From Mycobacterium sp. SM1 (GTDB lineage Bacteria > Actinomycetota > Actinomycetes > Mycobacteriales > Mycobacteriaceae), in contig NZ_JAFLNH010000002.1 of the NCBI RefSeq assembly GCF_018361265.1, positions 711,760-775,759 of the forward strand: a stretch of 64,000 nucleotides of DNA, written 5' to 3'. Below are positions 56,407 to 64,000 of the stretch, one piece after another. The position numbers were made by a program, and so were the translations under genes. How positions within the stretch are numbered: position 1 is the first letter of the stretch; the number at the start of each line of letters is the position of its first letter. Below the pieces are notes generated by a model. The model had not been told where the DNA came from, did not search any database, and saw nothing but the letters and a program-made list of their open reading frames with translations.

Positions 56407-57540
56407 TTAGGTGAACGCGGCGCGGATGCGACACCAGGCGGTGGCGATCGCGTGTGCCCAGCGCCAGGTGGCGTCGACGCGTAGCCGTAATTGGCGGGCG
56501 CCTCGGGTGCGGCGGGCGGCCACGTGCAGCCAGCACCCGGTAGCGGAAGGTTTCGATCTCGCAGCACGCCAGGTCGGGGTGACCGGTGAAGCCGATGATT
56601 TTGGCCCAGGCGATCAGATCGGTTGCGGCCATGATGATTTCCAGTCAGGCGGAGTTGGCGTCGAAGGCGTTGAGCGGCAAGTTGCGCAGGCCGGTGGCTT
56701 TGGCGTGGCGGATCCGGTCCTCGACGCGGGCGTGGTGGCGATGCCGCAGTGCCAGCCCGGCGACTGACCCGGGACCACACCGTCGGCGGTGTCGGTGAGA
56801 AACCTGGTGATCCGATGCCCGTCAGAATCGGTGAAGCGCAGCTGCGCGCTAGGATGCGGGCGTTCTTTGCGCAGGATCAGCCGGGTGCCGGTCGGCCATG
56901 CCGATAAGTCCCCCAGCTCGGTGGCTTCGGCGACCCAGGCGCCCTTGCGGATGCCGCCGTCGGTCTCGATCGCCGGATACCAGCCCTTGGCGCTGTTGAG
57001 CACCTCGACCGCGTCGCGGATCGGCGCGTCGATTGCTGCTCCCAAGGAAAATCCCACCCCTGATTTCCGGCAGGAGGCCGCAAACCCGTAGGTGGCGCCG
57101 GCCGAGTCGGGCCAGATCAGCGCCTTCGGGGTATCCGGATTGTCCGGGTCGGGGCGGTATTGCGCCGGCAGCGACGCCAACGCCTGCTCAAGCACGCTGA
57201 TGTGATCAGCGGTGGTGTTGCTTGCGGCGTTGCCCACCCGCAGCAGCCCGGCCAGTGTCTCCCCGGCGGCGATGTCGGGGCGGTCCAAAAACACAGCAGC
57301 GGGTGGAACAATCGGCACCGTCGCCGACCGCGGCGGCCAGATCGGCGAACACATCCCCGGGCGCATGAATCCACGGCCCCTGGTAAGTGTCGGCCAAGGC
57401 CGCCATCACCTGCGAGGATAGCCCGGTCAAAGTTGAAGAGCCGCCAAATCGGCGACCTCGCGCAACATGCCCACACCGGCGTGCGACACCACGCCGTGGC
57501 CGTCCGCCGACACTTTGACCCGAGAAGCCGCTGCGCTACC
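56407..57540 (-). pseudogene. IS1380-type transposase remnant, multiple frameshifts
   Basis: A transposase read in at least four frame segments. From the 5' end on the minus strand: SADGHGVVSHAGVGMLREVA, then VMAALADTYQGPWIHAPGDV, then a long segment (ALIWPDSAGATYGFAASCRK ... AIETDGGIRKGAWVAEATEL), then AWAKIIGFTGHPDLACCEIE and an Arg-rich end at 56407. The plan is that of IS1380-family DDE transposases. It differs from the IS1380-type copy at 59314. Confidence 0.75.
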
Positions 57541-57631
57541 CTTCACCTAGAGCATGCCGTTCCGCTCGCAATGATGGGCTTTCGGCAGTATCATTATCCC
57601 TTGCAGGACAGGAGCTTTCGCTAACTCAGCA

Positions 57632-58440
57632 GTGTGTCACGCCAAGTTACACGCAAAATCCGGGCTTGTACCTCTACCGCCCGGAATGGAGTACGGCGAC
57701 ATGGTGGAAGCCGGCGCCCGCACCGGATGGATCGCACCCGGTGAGACCGCGGTCCTCGACGCCGGGGTGATCGGCTCGAACCTCGATGGCTGGTGCGCGG
57801 TGGCCGGACATCGGCAGCTGGGCATGACGTTTTCGGTCCGGGTGAGCGGGGCCGCCAAGCCCACCGGGCGCCCCGGCCACAACACCGCCGGGCACCCCAC
57901 GCCGATATCGACCGCCGACAGCGCCCGCAGCCTCGGCGCGACCCGGGTCCGGGCTTCACCCCGCGCGATGCCACGCTGCCCCCGGCAACGGCCGATCACC
58001 GCATTGCGCTGCCCGTGACCGAGGTCGAACGGGAAGTGTCCCCGGGAATCACCCAGCGGCTCTGGACATTCGGAGGCACCGCGCCGGGGCCCACGCTGCG
58101 GGGCAAGGTTGGGGACGTCTTCGAGGTCACCCTCGTCAACGACGGCACCATCGGGCATTCGATCGACTTCCACGCCGGAGCGCTGGTCCCCGACGAACCG
58201 ATGCGGACCATCCTGCCCGGCCAGCGCCTGGTCTACCGGTTCATCGCGACGCGCGCCGGTATCTGGCTGTATCACTGCTCCACGATGCCGATGTCGTTGC
58301 ACATCGCCAACGGCATGTTCGGCGCGGTGATCATCGACCCGCCGGATCTGCCGCGCGTCGATCGGGAGTATCTGATCGTGCAATCGGAGATGTATCTCGG
58401 GGCAGCCGAAGGCGAGGCCGACGCGATCCGTGGCGTGCAG
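57632..58440 (+). pseudogene. Multicopper oxidase / copper nitrite reductase-like fragment
   Basis: Two frames together resemble the cupredoxin part of a copper nitrite reductase-like oxidase. First frame: GARTGWIAPGETAVLDAGV ... DGWCAVAGHRQLGMTFSVRV. After a shift near 57940, the second frame gives FTPRDATLPPATADHR ... FEVTLVNDGTIGHSIDFHAG and IWLYHCSTMPMSLHIANGM, which carry His and Cys copper ligands. Both the N-terminal membrane part and the C-terminus are missing, cut by IS remnants on each side. Confidence 0.78.
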
Positions 58441-58499
58441 CACGATCCACTGTGCAGGGGCGGCCAGCCGTTTGGTTTGATAGAGCCTTCATGCCCGGC

Positions 58500-59104
58500 C
58501 CGTGGCGAAGATCGCTAAAGAGTGGTGCGCGTGGGCGGCCAGCCGGATCACATCACTCATCGGCAGCAGCGTGCCGGCGCCTCACGGCCCCATTGTGGCG
58601 CAGCGCCGCCCACGCACGGCGAAACCCGTGGCAGGGGTGCTTGGCGCAGTAATCACGCAGCCACGCGTAGCCCAGCATCCGCATTAGCCGGGGTCTGCGT
58701 AACAGGGATGCGCCGGTAGGTGCAACGGGCATACTCGACCGCTTTGCACGCCAGCCGCTCCGACAGGCCCAGCACCACTTTGAGCAAGTCCAGGCGCGCC
58801 GCTTGGCGGCCGGGCTGAAACCTTTCCCTTGGCCACCTCCCGCAAGGCGTCCTTTTCCAGCTCGGCCTTAGTCAACGGCTGCTTCAAGCGGGTGTTCTGC
58901 CCGCGCAGCTCCTTGAGCTTTGTGACCGCCTCCAGATCCATGCCGCCGTAGGCGCGCCGCCAGTTATACAGCGTCGCCGCCGACACCTCCCGCTCGCGGC
59001 GATCTCTTCGTTGGTCTTGCCGCCGCGGCCAGCTCGTCGGCGCGGCGCAGCTTGCACATCACGTCCACAGCGGAATGCTTCTTTCGACCCGCCATGCGAT
59101 TCAT
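58500..59104 (-). pseudogene. IS3-family element remnant (orfA and start of orfB)
   Basis: orfA starts MNRMAGRKKHSAVDVMCKLRR, loses frame, then continues VSAATLYNWRRAYGGMDLE and KLKELRGQNTRLKQPLTKAELEKDALREVAKGK split over a shift. Downstream on the same strand are orfB pieces such as YCAKHPCHGFRRAWAAL. Typical IS3 (IS51-type) layout, clearly non-functional. Confidence 0.75.
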
Positions 59105-59142
59105 CGTCCCTTCCAGCCCCACCTGGGGCCACTGGACTCTAA

Positions 59143-60826
59143 GCCTCAATCCGTGGACCAGTGATTTGGTGTCGTCGGGGGCCTGGTTTTCGGCATGGTT
59201 GAGGTGGTTGGAATGGTGTGGGCAGGTGTGATCTGCTGGCCTGGACCAGCTTTCCTTGGGGTTTCTTGGGTCGGGCCTGGTAAGGGGGAGCGGATAGGGG
59301 CTGGCTGGACGGGTCAGGCGGCGCGGGGTTGGGCGGTGGGGTAGCCGGTGACGTTGTCCCACAGCGTTGTCCATTCAAACTTGGGTGGCCAGTGCGCAGG
59401 TAGGTGCAGCATCGGTTTGCGGGCGGGCGCGGCGAAGCGGGCCGGCGCGGTGACCAGGTCGCGGCGCAGGGTCGCTTCGCGCGCGACGGCGTGCTGACCG
59501 CCGGCGATGGTCCCGGCGGCGGGTAGCAGGTTGTGCGCGATGACCGCGCAGGCCAGCCAGGCGCAGTTGGCGGCGAACAGGCCCGAGGGGATATGCGCTA
59601 GCGGCCCGTCGATCAGGTCGGCGAAGGTGGTCTCGATGATGGCGTGTTTGCGGTGGGTGAGGTCGGCCTGGTCGGTGGGCAGGGTGGAGTTGGTGAGAAA
59701 CGGGTGATAGCGCCACACCGGGAACAGCGCGTCGGGGTAGCGGGCGTCTTTGACGCGGCGCACCACCAGCCGCGCGGTCACCCGGCCATGGCCCCGCACG
59801 GTCAAGGTGTAAAGCGTTTCGGCGACCTGGGCATCGGAGATCAGCGCGCCGGTGTCGGGGTCAACGACGGCGCTTGGGTAGTGCACCGGGGTGAACGCGG
59901 CCTCGTCGATGGTTTCGGTCGCGGCGCTGACTCGGCGGTTGCGGCTGAGGGTCAGCGAGAATTCGACTTGCTCATCAAGGCAGGCCCCAATCACCTTCTT
60001 GGTGCCAAACGCCGCATCGCCGCGGGCCATGATCTTTGCGTGCGGGTCGATCACACGAGCGGTGGCGATCGCTTGTTTGAGCTGGCGGGCCGCGCCACGG
60101 CTGGAGCCGGTCTTGCCGCCGCGCAGCCACGCCTGGGCGATCACCGCCGCCGCGGTCGATGTGCACAACGTTGTCACCAGGGGCGAGAGTCCTCTGCGCA
60201 GCAGCGCGTGCCCGGCGATCTTGGCGTGGCCGAACGAGGCGCCTTGTTTGTGGTGGCCGTAGACCGGGCGCAGCAGCGAGTCGATGTCGACAAACATCCG
60301 CTCGTGGCTGCCGGGCAAAAGCGGTGTGCGGGCCGCGAGCGCGATCAAATGCTCGCGGGCTACCGCGGCGAGCTGGTTGGCGTGCCCGAAGGTGACCTCG
60401 CGCAGAAAGATCCCCAACGTGGAGGGCGCATACACCTCGTGAAACACCCGGGGTGTGCCGCCGGCGCGCAGCACGCCCGCGTCATCATGCTGTCCGCCCC
60501 GCACATCATGGCGGCGATGATCGTGGTCAGTTTGCCGGCCGGGTTGACCGCCCCGGAGGCCACCCGGGTCGCTGGCCGATCCACATGCTGATCGATCAAC
60601 CGCGAAAGACCAGCCTGCTCAGCCAGTTCCAGCACCGGAACCAACCCGGCCGACGACACCAGATTCTGCTCGTCGACCACCGCCGACTCGACGCTGAACG
60701 TATAGGATGAGTGCGCCGAAAATGCCTTCCGGGGACAGGACTTTAGCAATCCCATTGTCCCAGTTCAGAAGGCATTTTCGCTGTTCACACGCCGATGAAA
60801 TCACCGGCCCATCCACGGATTGAGGC
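59143..60826 (-). mobile_element. IS1380-family element
   Basis: Inverted ends GCCTCAATCCGTGGA (59143-59157) and TCCACGGATTGAGGC (60812-60826) are perfect over 15 bp and enclose a transposase gene. Flanks do not show a clean target duplication. Confidence 0.85.
59314..60755 (-). pseudogene. IS1380-family transposase, single frameshift
   Basis: The N-terminal ~90 codons (SSYTFSVESAVVDEQNLVSS ... KLTTIIAAMMCGADS) are in one frame and the remaining ~380 in another (DDAGVLRAGGTPRVFHEVYA ... FVDIDSLLRPVYGHHKQGAS ... RGDAAFGTKKVIGACL ... RKHAIIETTFADLIDGPLAH). The catalytic DDE residues are expected in VDIDS, RGDAAF and IIETTF. A one-base loss near 60490 (AGCATGATGACG) explains the break; otherwise the gene looks recent. 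Confidence 0.85.
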
Positions 60827-61064
60827 TAAAACAAGGCGGACTCATTCGCGGGGGCACGCCAGCTGCGCAATGACGTACGAACGTCATATACGAACGCCAT
60901 AACGTTATTGCGTTAGCGTGTTGAGCCATTCTTCCGCGAGGGTGGCCGCCGCCAGGGCGGCCGGGCGCACACCCCTCCAGCGTCTACCCGGCCGCTAGCC
61001 TGCTAACCCTGCCCGCCTCTCCGCTATCGGCGCGCGGTTTTAGATGTGGCCCTGGCCGGGCATG
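60827..61064. other. Gap upstream of cassette copy B with two dyads
   Basis: About 240 bases without a gene. ATGACGT-ACGA-ACGTCAT (60870-60887) and TAACGTTA (60900-60907) are perfect dyads in a short AT-richer patch and could be operator sites. Nothing else was recognised. Confidence 0.45.
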
Positions 61065-61067
61065 GGT

Positions 61068-61073
61068 TACGAT
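61068..61073 (+). promoter_or_regulatory. -10 box (TACGAT) predicting a leaderless transcript, copy B
   Basis: TACGAT followed by six C and then ATG 61080. The 6-nt spacing is the same as in copy A even though the spacer differs (CCCCTT there). Confidence 0.65.
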
Positions 61074-61079
61074 CCCCCC

Positions 61080-61382
61080 ATGCCAGCCGATATGCCGGGT
61101 CGGCGTTTGCGGGTGCTGGCCGGCGGGTTGGCGCAGCTGGGCGCGACCTGCCAGACGCTTGGCGCCTCGCTGGCCGGTGCTGCCGGTGTGTCGTTTGTGG
61201 CGGTGTCGGTCTGGCAGTGCAACGCGGGCGCGGTGAATCGCGCCGCCGCCACGGCGCGCAAGGACCTGGGCGCGATCACGGCGCGGATAGCTGGCCGTGG
61301 TGGCCGCTACAGCGCGGCGGGCGGCTGCTATGCGGGGACCGATCGGGGCAATGCGGCCGCGTTGGGTGAGCTGGTGCGCTGA
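61080..61382 (+). CDS. Small EspC/WXG100-like secreted partner, cassette copy B
   Basis: 100-aa protein differing from copy A at only three positions (R for C at residue 9, L for Q at 13, V for G in the SVWQCNAG turn). YAGTD export motif retained. Coupled by TGATG to the toxin gene. The near-identity contrasts with the changes in the toxin module and fits a generic export partner. Confidence 0.78.
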   Translation: MPADMPGRRLRVLAGGLAQLGATCQTLGASLAGAAGVSFVAVSVWQCNAGAVNRAAATARKDLGAITARIAGRGGRYSAAGGCYAGTDRGNAAALGELVR

Positions 61383-62575
61383 TGGCGGCTGTGGCGCAGG
61401 GCTGGCCCACGTTGTCGGAGTTGCAGGCATCGACGTTTGATCATTTGGGGCGGTTCGCCGACTGGTGTGAGCGTGTTGGCGGTGAGGCCGAGCGCGCCTT
61501 AGAGCGGCTGGCCCGTGAGGTGCGCGCCCCCGGCGGGGTGGAGTGGGAGGGCGCGGCCGGGGAGGCGGCGATCACCCAGGCCGACGCCGATGTGATCACC
61601 GCGCGCCCGTTTGTGTGGGGTTTAGCTGATGCGGCGGTGATCGCCCGCCGCGGCCAAGACGTGCTGCAGGCCGGTCAGCGGCTGGCGCTGGATGCCGTTG
61701 ATGACGCCCACCGGGACGGCTTTGAGGTCGGCGAAGACTACCGCGTGACCGACACCCGCGAAGCCGCCACGAGCCAGCAGCTGGCCCAGCGGCAAGCCGC
61801 CGCCCAGGCGCACGCGGATTTCATCCGCTACCGCGTGGCCCAGCTGGTCGCCAACGACCAGCATTTGACCGCCGAACTCAACGAGGCCACCGCAACCTGG
61901 GGCACCCTGACGTTTCCGGAGTCGGGTGGCGCCGATCAGTCCCCGAACGGCCAGCACGACGGGCATGTTCGGCTTGTCGACTGGAAGACCGGACCCGGCC
62001 AGTCCCCGCAGCCGTCCACACCCTCGGCTCAAGACATACGCGAGGCGATCAAAAACCTCCCGGAAGGCACCGCCCCCTCCATCAAAGAGATTCGCAGCGA
62101 GCAAGACCTTCGCACCCTCTGGGACTGGCTCACCAAAAACGCCAAAGGGTTCGCCGGGAGCAGCACTTACCCGGGGAGGGAATTTGTGCTCGGTGACGGC
62201 ACACGGGTCGGACTTCGCCAAAGCGATGACCACGGGTCCACAATCGACATCCGTTACCCAGATAAAGAACCCGTGAAGGTTCACATCAATACTGCCAGGG
62301 GTGGTGTGCCGAACATTCCAGCCCCGCCCGGTGAGCCGGTGGCGCCCAAGGCGGCAGCAGAGCCACCGGCTCGCGCGCCGACCGAGGGCACGCCGCCGGT
62401 TAAGCCCTCGCCAGGCACGGGGGAAGGCGGCGGTGCATTGCCTCGGCTTCCCTTCGGCGGGTTGCCCTGGGATTCACCCGCGACCGGGCCTCACGTTGTC
62501 CATACACCGGACGAGCCCCGTCACTCACCGGTACTAGGTGAGCTCCCAGAGGAATTCGAAGGCCCAAAGCCGTGA
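61382..62575 (+). CDS. Putative type VII-secreted polymorphic toxin, copy B
   Basis: 397 aa. Residues 1-230 differ from copy A by one substitution (VITARPF for VIAARPF). The module then differs at 231-234 (APSI for RPFI), 256-258 (GFA for QHT), 264-268 (PGREF for NGVER) and 271 (G for N), while the core DGTRVGLRQSDDHGSTIDI and VKVHI is unchanged. The tail has four scattered changes. This pattern is expected where a toxin keeps its activity but changes the surface bound by its immunity protein. Confidence 0.72.
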   Translation: MAAVAQGWPTLSELQASTFDHLGRFADWCERVGGEAERALERLAREVRAPGGVEWEGAAGEAAITQADADVITARPFVWGLADAAVIARRGQDVLQAGQRLALDAVDDAHRDGFEVGEDYRVTDTREAATSQQLAQRQAAAQAHADFIRYRVAQLVANDQHLTAELNEATATWGTLTFPESGGADQSPNGQHDGHVRLVDWKTGPGQSPQPSTPSAQDIREAIKNLPEGTAPSIKEIRSEQDLRTLWDWLTKNAKGFAGSSTYPGREFVLGDGTRVGLRQSDDHGSTIDIRYPDKEPVKVHINTARGGVPNIPAPPGEPVAPKAAAEPPARAPTEGTPPVKPSPGTGEGGGALPRLPFGGLPWDSPATGPHVVHTPDEPRHSPVLGELPEEFEGPKP

Positions 62576-62664
62576 CCGGAATAGGACAGAACTCTTGGCG
62601 GCTTCGGGCAAGGACGCGCCCGCTCCCCTCCGACCCGATTACCAGCGACGTCGATAAGTCTCGC

Positions 62665-62670
62665 TAGGCT
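62665..62670 (+). promoter_or_regulatory. -10 box (TAGGCT) of the candidate immunity gene, copy B
   Basis: TAGGCT, GGACCA, then ATG 62677: same box and spacing as copy A. The ~20 bases before GTCGATAAGTCTCGC are different between copies. Confidence 0.6.
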
Positions 62671-62676
62671 GGACCA

Positions 62677-63069
62677 ATGACCGAATCGAAGCTGCTCGCA
62701 CGCCAGAAATTACGCCGGGCGTTGTTGATCGAGGGGGCAGCTGACGAAGTGGATCTCGGTATGGTTGATTTCTATGTGACCCGGCAGCACCCGTCTGCGT
62801 CGTTGGCGGAGATTCAAAATGAAACCCTGGCTGTGATTCGCTCTCTGGTCAGCGACGGGCTGTTTGTGCTCGGTGCGATGACTGGCGAAGGTAGGCGGTG
62901 GGAGCCTTGGGACGAGCCGCTTGAGGAGTCGATGCGCAAGATCGCCGAGGTCTACCTCAACCATTACGATGACCCGTCGGCCTGGATTTGGTATGCCTGG
63001 ATGAAACTGACCGACGAGGGCCGAAAAGCCGCGCAAGCCCTGCAAGAAGGCGCGGCTGATATGCGGTGA
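62677..63069 (+). CDS. Candidate immunity protein, copy B
   Basis: 130-aa paralogue of the protein at 54503. Residues 34-130 are the same except two positions (TGEGR for SGEGG region), whereas residues 7-33 carry 12 changes (LARQKLRRALLIEGAADEVDLGMVDFY-type segment). Specificity would reside in this N-terminal helix region. Same strand and distance (101 bp) from its toxin as in copy A. Confidence 0.7.
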   Translation: MTESKLLARQKLRRALLIEGAADEVDLGMVDFYVTRQHPSASLAEIQNETLAVIRSLVSDGLFVLGAMTGEGRRWEPWDEPLEESMRKIAEVYLNHYDDPSAWIWYAWMKLTDEGRKAAQALQEGAADMR

Positions 63070-63104
63070 CGTGTCGGGTGGTTCTGGGATATACCCCATG
63101 CCGA

Positions 63105-63305
63105 CGAAAACCGGTGGCGACGACGAGGACAAGGAGGGCAAAAAGGCTACGGCGGGTTGTGGAGCAGGGGCAAAGGCAGCAGTACTCACATCGAACAGCA
63201 CTAGTGGAAACCCGACTTAGACCGTATGTGGTGACTGCTCCGGAGTGGAGTAGTTGCTGGCCGGGGCCTCGCTCACGCAATCTCGTGGGTTACCGAGCGC
63301 GGTTC
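63105..63305. other. Gap between cassette copy B and the second IS256-family element
   Basis: About 200 bases. A 40-codon frame at 63099-63221 (MPTKTGGDDEDKEGKK...) begins at the ATG in the conserved GGGATATACCCCATG segment; copy A diverges after that ATG. I cannot support it as a real gene. Confidence 0.35.
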
Positions 63306-64000
63306 GGTGGCGTCCCAATCGCGGTGTAAAAGTTCGGGCATAGATTCCGCTCACTTGCGATTGTGATTTTATGCGATGGCGCCGACAGCATCGGCCGGCG
63401 CCGCTCCGGTTTCGGCGCGTACTTCTGAATTTCGTTGCGGCAGTTTGGTCGGTGGGTCATGCAACGACCTTCGCAGGTCCTGTAGTAGCCGTAGCCCGGC
63501 CGGTGTCATGGTGAACCCGCGCCAGCCGGCCGAGGCGCGGTCGAGTACGGCCCACACCAGCTTCAGGCAGGAGTGCTCGCCGGGCAGTCGGCCGATGACC
63601 TTGACTCGGCGGCGGGTCTCCCCGAAGGTCCGCTCGATGAAATTGGAGTGGCGCACCCGGGCCCAATGCTCCCGCGGGAACCGCAGGTATACCGTCAGCG
63701 AGTCACGGTCATCAAGAAGACACCGCACCGCCGCCGGATACGAGTCGCGCCAACGCTTGGCGAACGCGTCGATCCTCTTGTGCACGTAGGTGACCGCGTC
63801 GCGGCCAGGCGCGATGTTCTCGGGCACATCGAAGATCGCCCAGTAGTCGGCCTTCACCTCGGCTTGGGCGTTTTTGGGCACTTTGGCAAGGATGTTTCTG
63901 GCGCGATGCACCAGACACCGCTGGCGCAGCGCGGCACCCATGGTGCGCTCCACCGCGCCGATCAACCCGGGTGCGCCGTCGCTGATCACCAGCAGCGGGC
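63306..64000 (-). mobile_element. IS256-family element, second copy (cut by window edge)
   Basis: Starts with the same end sequence (GGTGGCGTCCCAATCGCGG) as the copy at 19074 and is almost identical through the rest of the window. The 8 bases before it are CGCGGTTC, the predicted target duplicate to look for beyond 64000. Confidence 0.93.
63369..64000 (-). CDS. IS256-family transposase, C-terminal part (cut by window edge)
   Basis: The C-terminal ~210 residues of the transposase, entering from the right edge at SDGAPGLIGAVERTMGA. It carries RCLVHRARNILAKVP and the catalytic Glu in NFIERTFGETRRR. Differences from the copy at 19137 are few (RTMGA for RSMGA, VHKRIDAF for VHNRIDAF, AETGAA for AETEAA), so the two elements are recent relatives and potential partners for recombination across 44 kb. 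Confidence 0.95.
   Translation of the reverse strand, partial: PLLVISDGAPGLIGAVERTMGAALRQRCLVHRARNILAKVPKNAQAEVKADYWAIFDVPENIAPGRDAVTYVHKRIDAFAKRWRDSYPAAVRCLLDDRDSLTVYLRFPREHWARVRHSNFIERTFGETRRRVKVIGRLPGEHSCLKLVWAVLDRASAGWRGFTMTPAGLRLLQDLRRSLHDPPTKLPQRNSEVRAETGAAPADAVGAIA

Larger units (their letters stand above)
61065..63104. repeat. Three-gene cassette, copy B
   Basis: Second copy of the unit at 52888-54930, same strand and order. Sequence upstream of the -10 box is unrelated to that of copy A. Confidence 0.93.

Noticed and set aside
62710..63201. Antisense frame of 163 codons across the copy B immunity gene
   Set aside because: The sense frame is conserved between three copies at the protein level; the antisense frame has no motif or start signal.
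63066..63329. Plus-strand frame after cassette copy B running into the IS256-family end
   Set aside because: It spans the junction with the insertion sequence and has no conserved counterpart after copy A.

Overview
The window is high-GC DNA from a slow-growing Mycobacterium related to, but not part of, the M. tuberculosis complex. The evidence is PE, PPE and Esx (type VII secretion) genes, a mycothiol S-conjugate amidase, and long synteny with the M. tuberculosis H37Rv interval Rv1032c to Rv1097c. The mix of conserved blocks and insertion-sequence-rich islands would suit an M. kansasii or M. marinum-like species, but I cannot name the species from the sequence alone.

Layout. (1) 1-10066: the trcS/trcR two-component genes, a divergent PE/PPE pair, then two tandem copies of the four-gene PE8-PPE15-esxJ-esxI cassette on the minus strand. 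Their esx halves are almost identical while the PE and PPE halves have diverged. (2) 10434-23800: a tRNA-Leu(UAA) followed by accessory DNA. It holds a sulfotransferase-like fusion protein, a P450, a DUF732 secreted protein, a GT1-type glycosyltransferase, a K+ channel/RCK gene split by an IS256-family element with a visible 8-bp target duplication, and a decayed IS607 element. (3) 23965-52202: a conserved chromosomal block in H37Rv order: fadD14, patatin (Rv1063c), echA8, echA9, Rv1072, fadA3, Rv1075c, lipU, cbs, (IS200/IS605 remnant), pra, TM2 protein, metB, greA, mca, Rv1083, Rv1084, Rv1085c, Rv1086, coaA, a long-form glyA, desA2, phoH2 with a candidate phoAT, Rv1096 and Rv1097c. The H37Rv genes Rv1081c and Rv1087-Rv1091 have no counterpart here. 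(4) 52203-64000: an accessory island with IS4, IS630, IS3, two IS1380-type and IS256 elements or remnants, a broken multicopper oxidase, and two copies of a three-gene cassette.

The most interesting system is that cassette (52903-54895 and 61080-63069). It encodes a small EspC/WXG100-like protein with a YxxxD motif, a 397-aa protein with an N-terminal WxG helical region and a C-terminal module that looks like a polymorphic toxin, and a 130-aa candidate immunity protein. Nearly all differences between the copies fall in two places: four short patches in the putative toxin module, and residues 7-33 of the candidate immunity protein. Both the first gene and the immunity gene have a TANNNT box exactly 6 nt before the ATG, which predicts leaderless transcripts and an independent immunity promoter. 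A third, orphan 3' fragment of the immunity gene lies at 52378-52494. This is the pattern expected of a type VII-secreted toxin/immunity locus that diversifies by duplication. The function is inferred, not shown.

Metabolically, the core block groups fatty-acid activation and degradation (fadD14, echA8, echA9, fadA3), lipid hydrolysis (Rv1063c, Rv1075c, lipU, desA2), sulfur amino acid interconversion (cbs, metB), mycothiol-dependent detoxification (mca), isoprenoid synthesis (Rv1086), CoA synthesis (coaA) and one-carbon metabolism (glyA).
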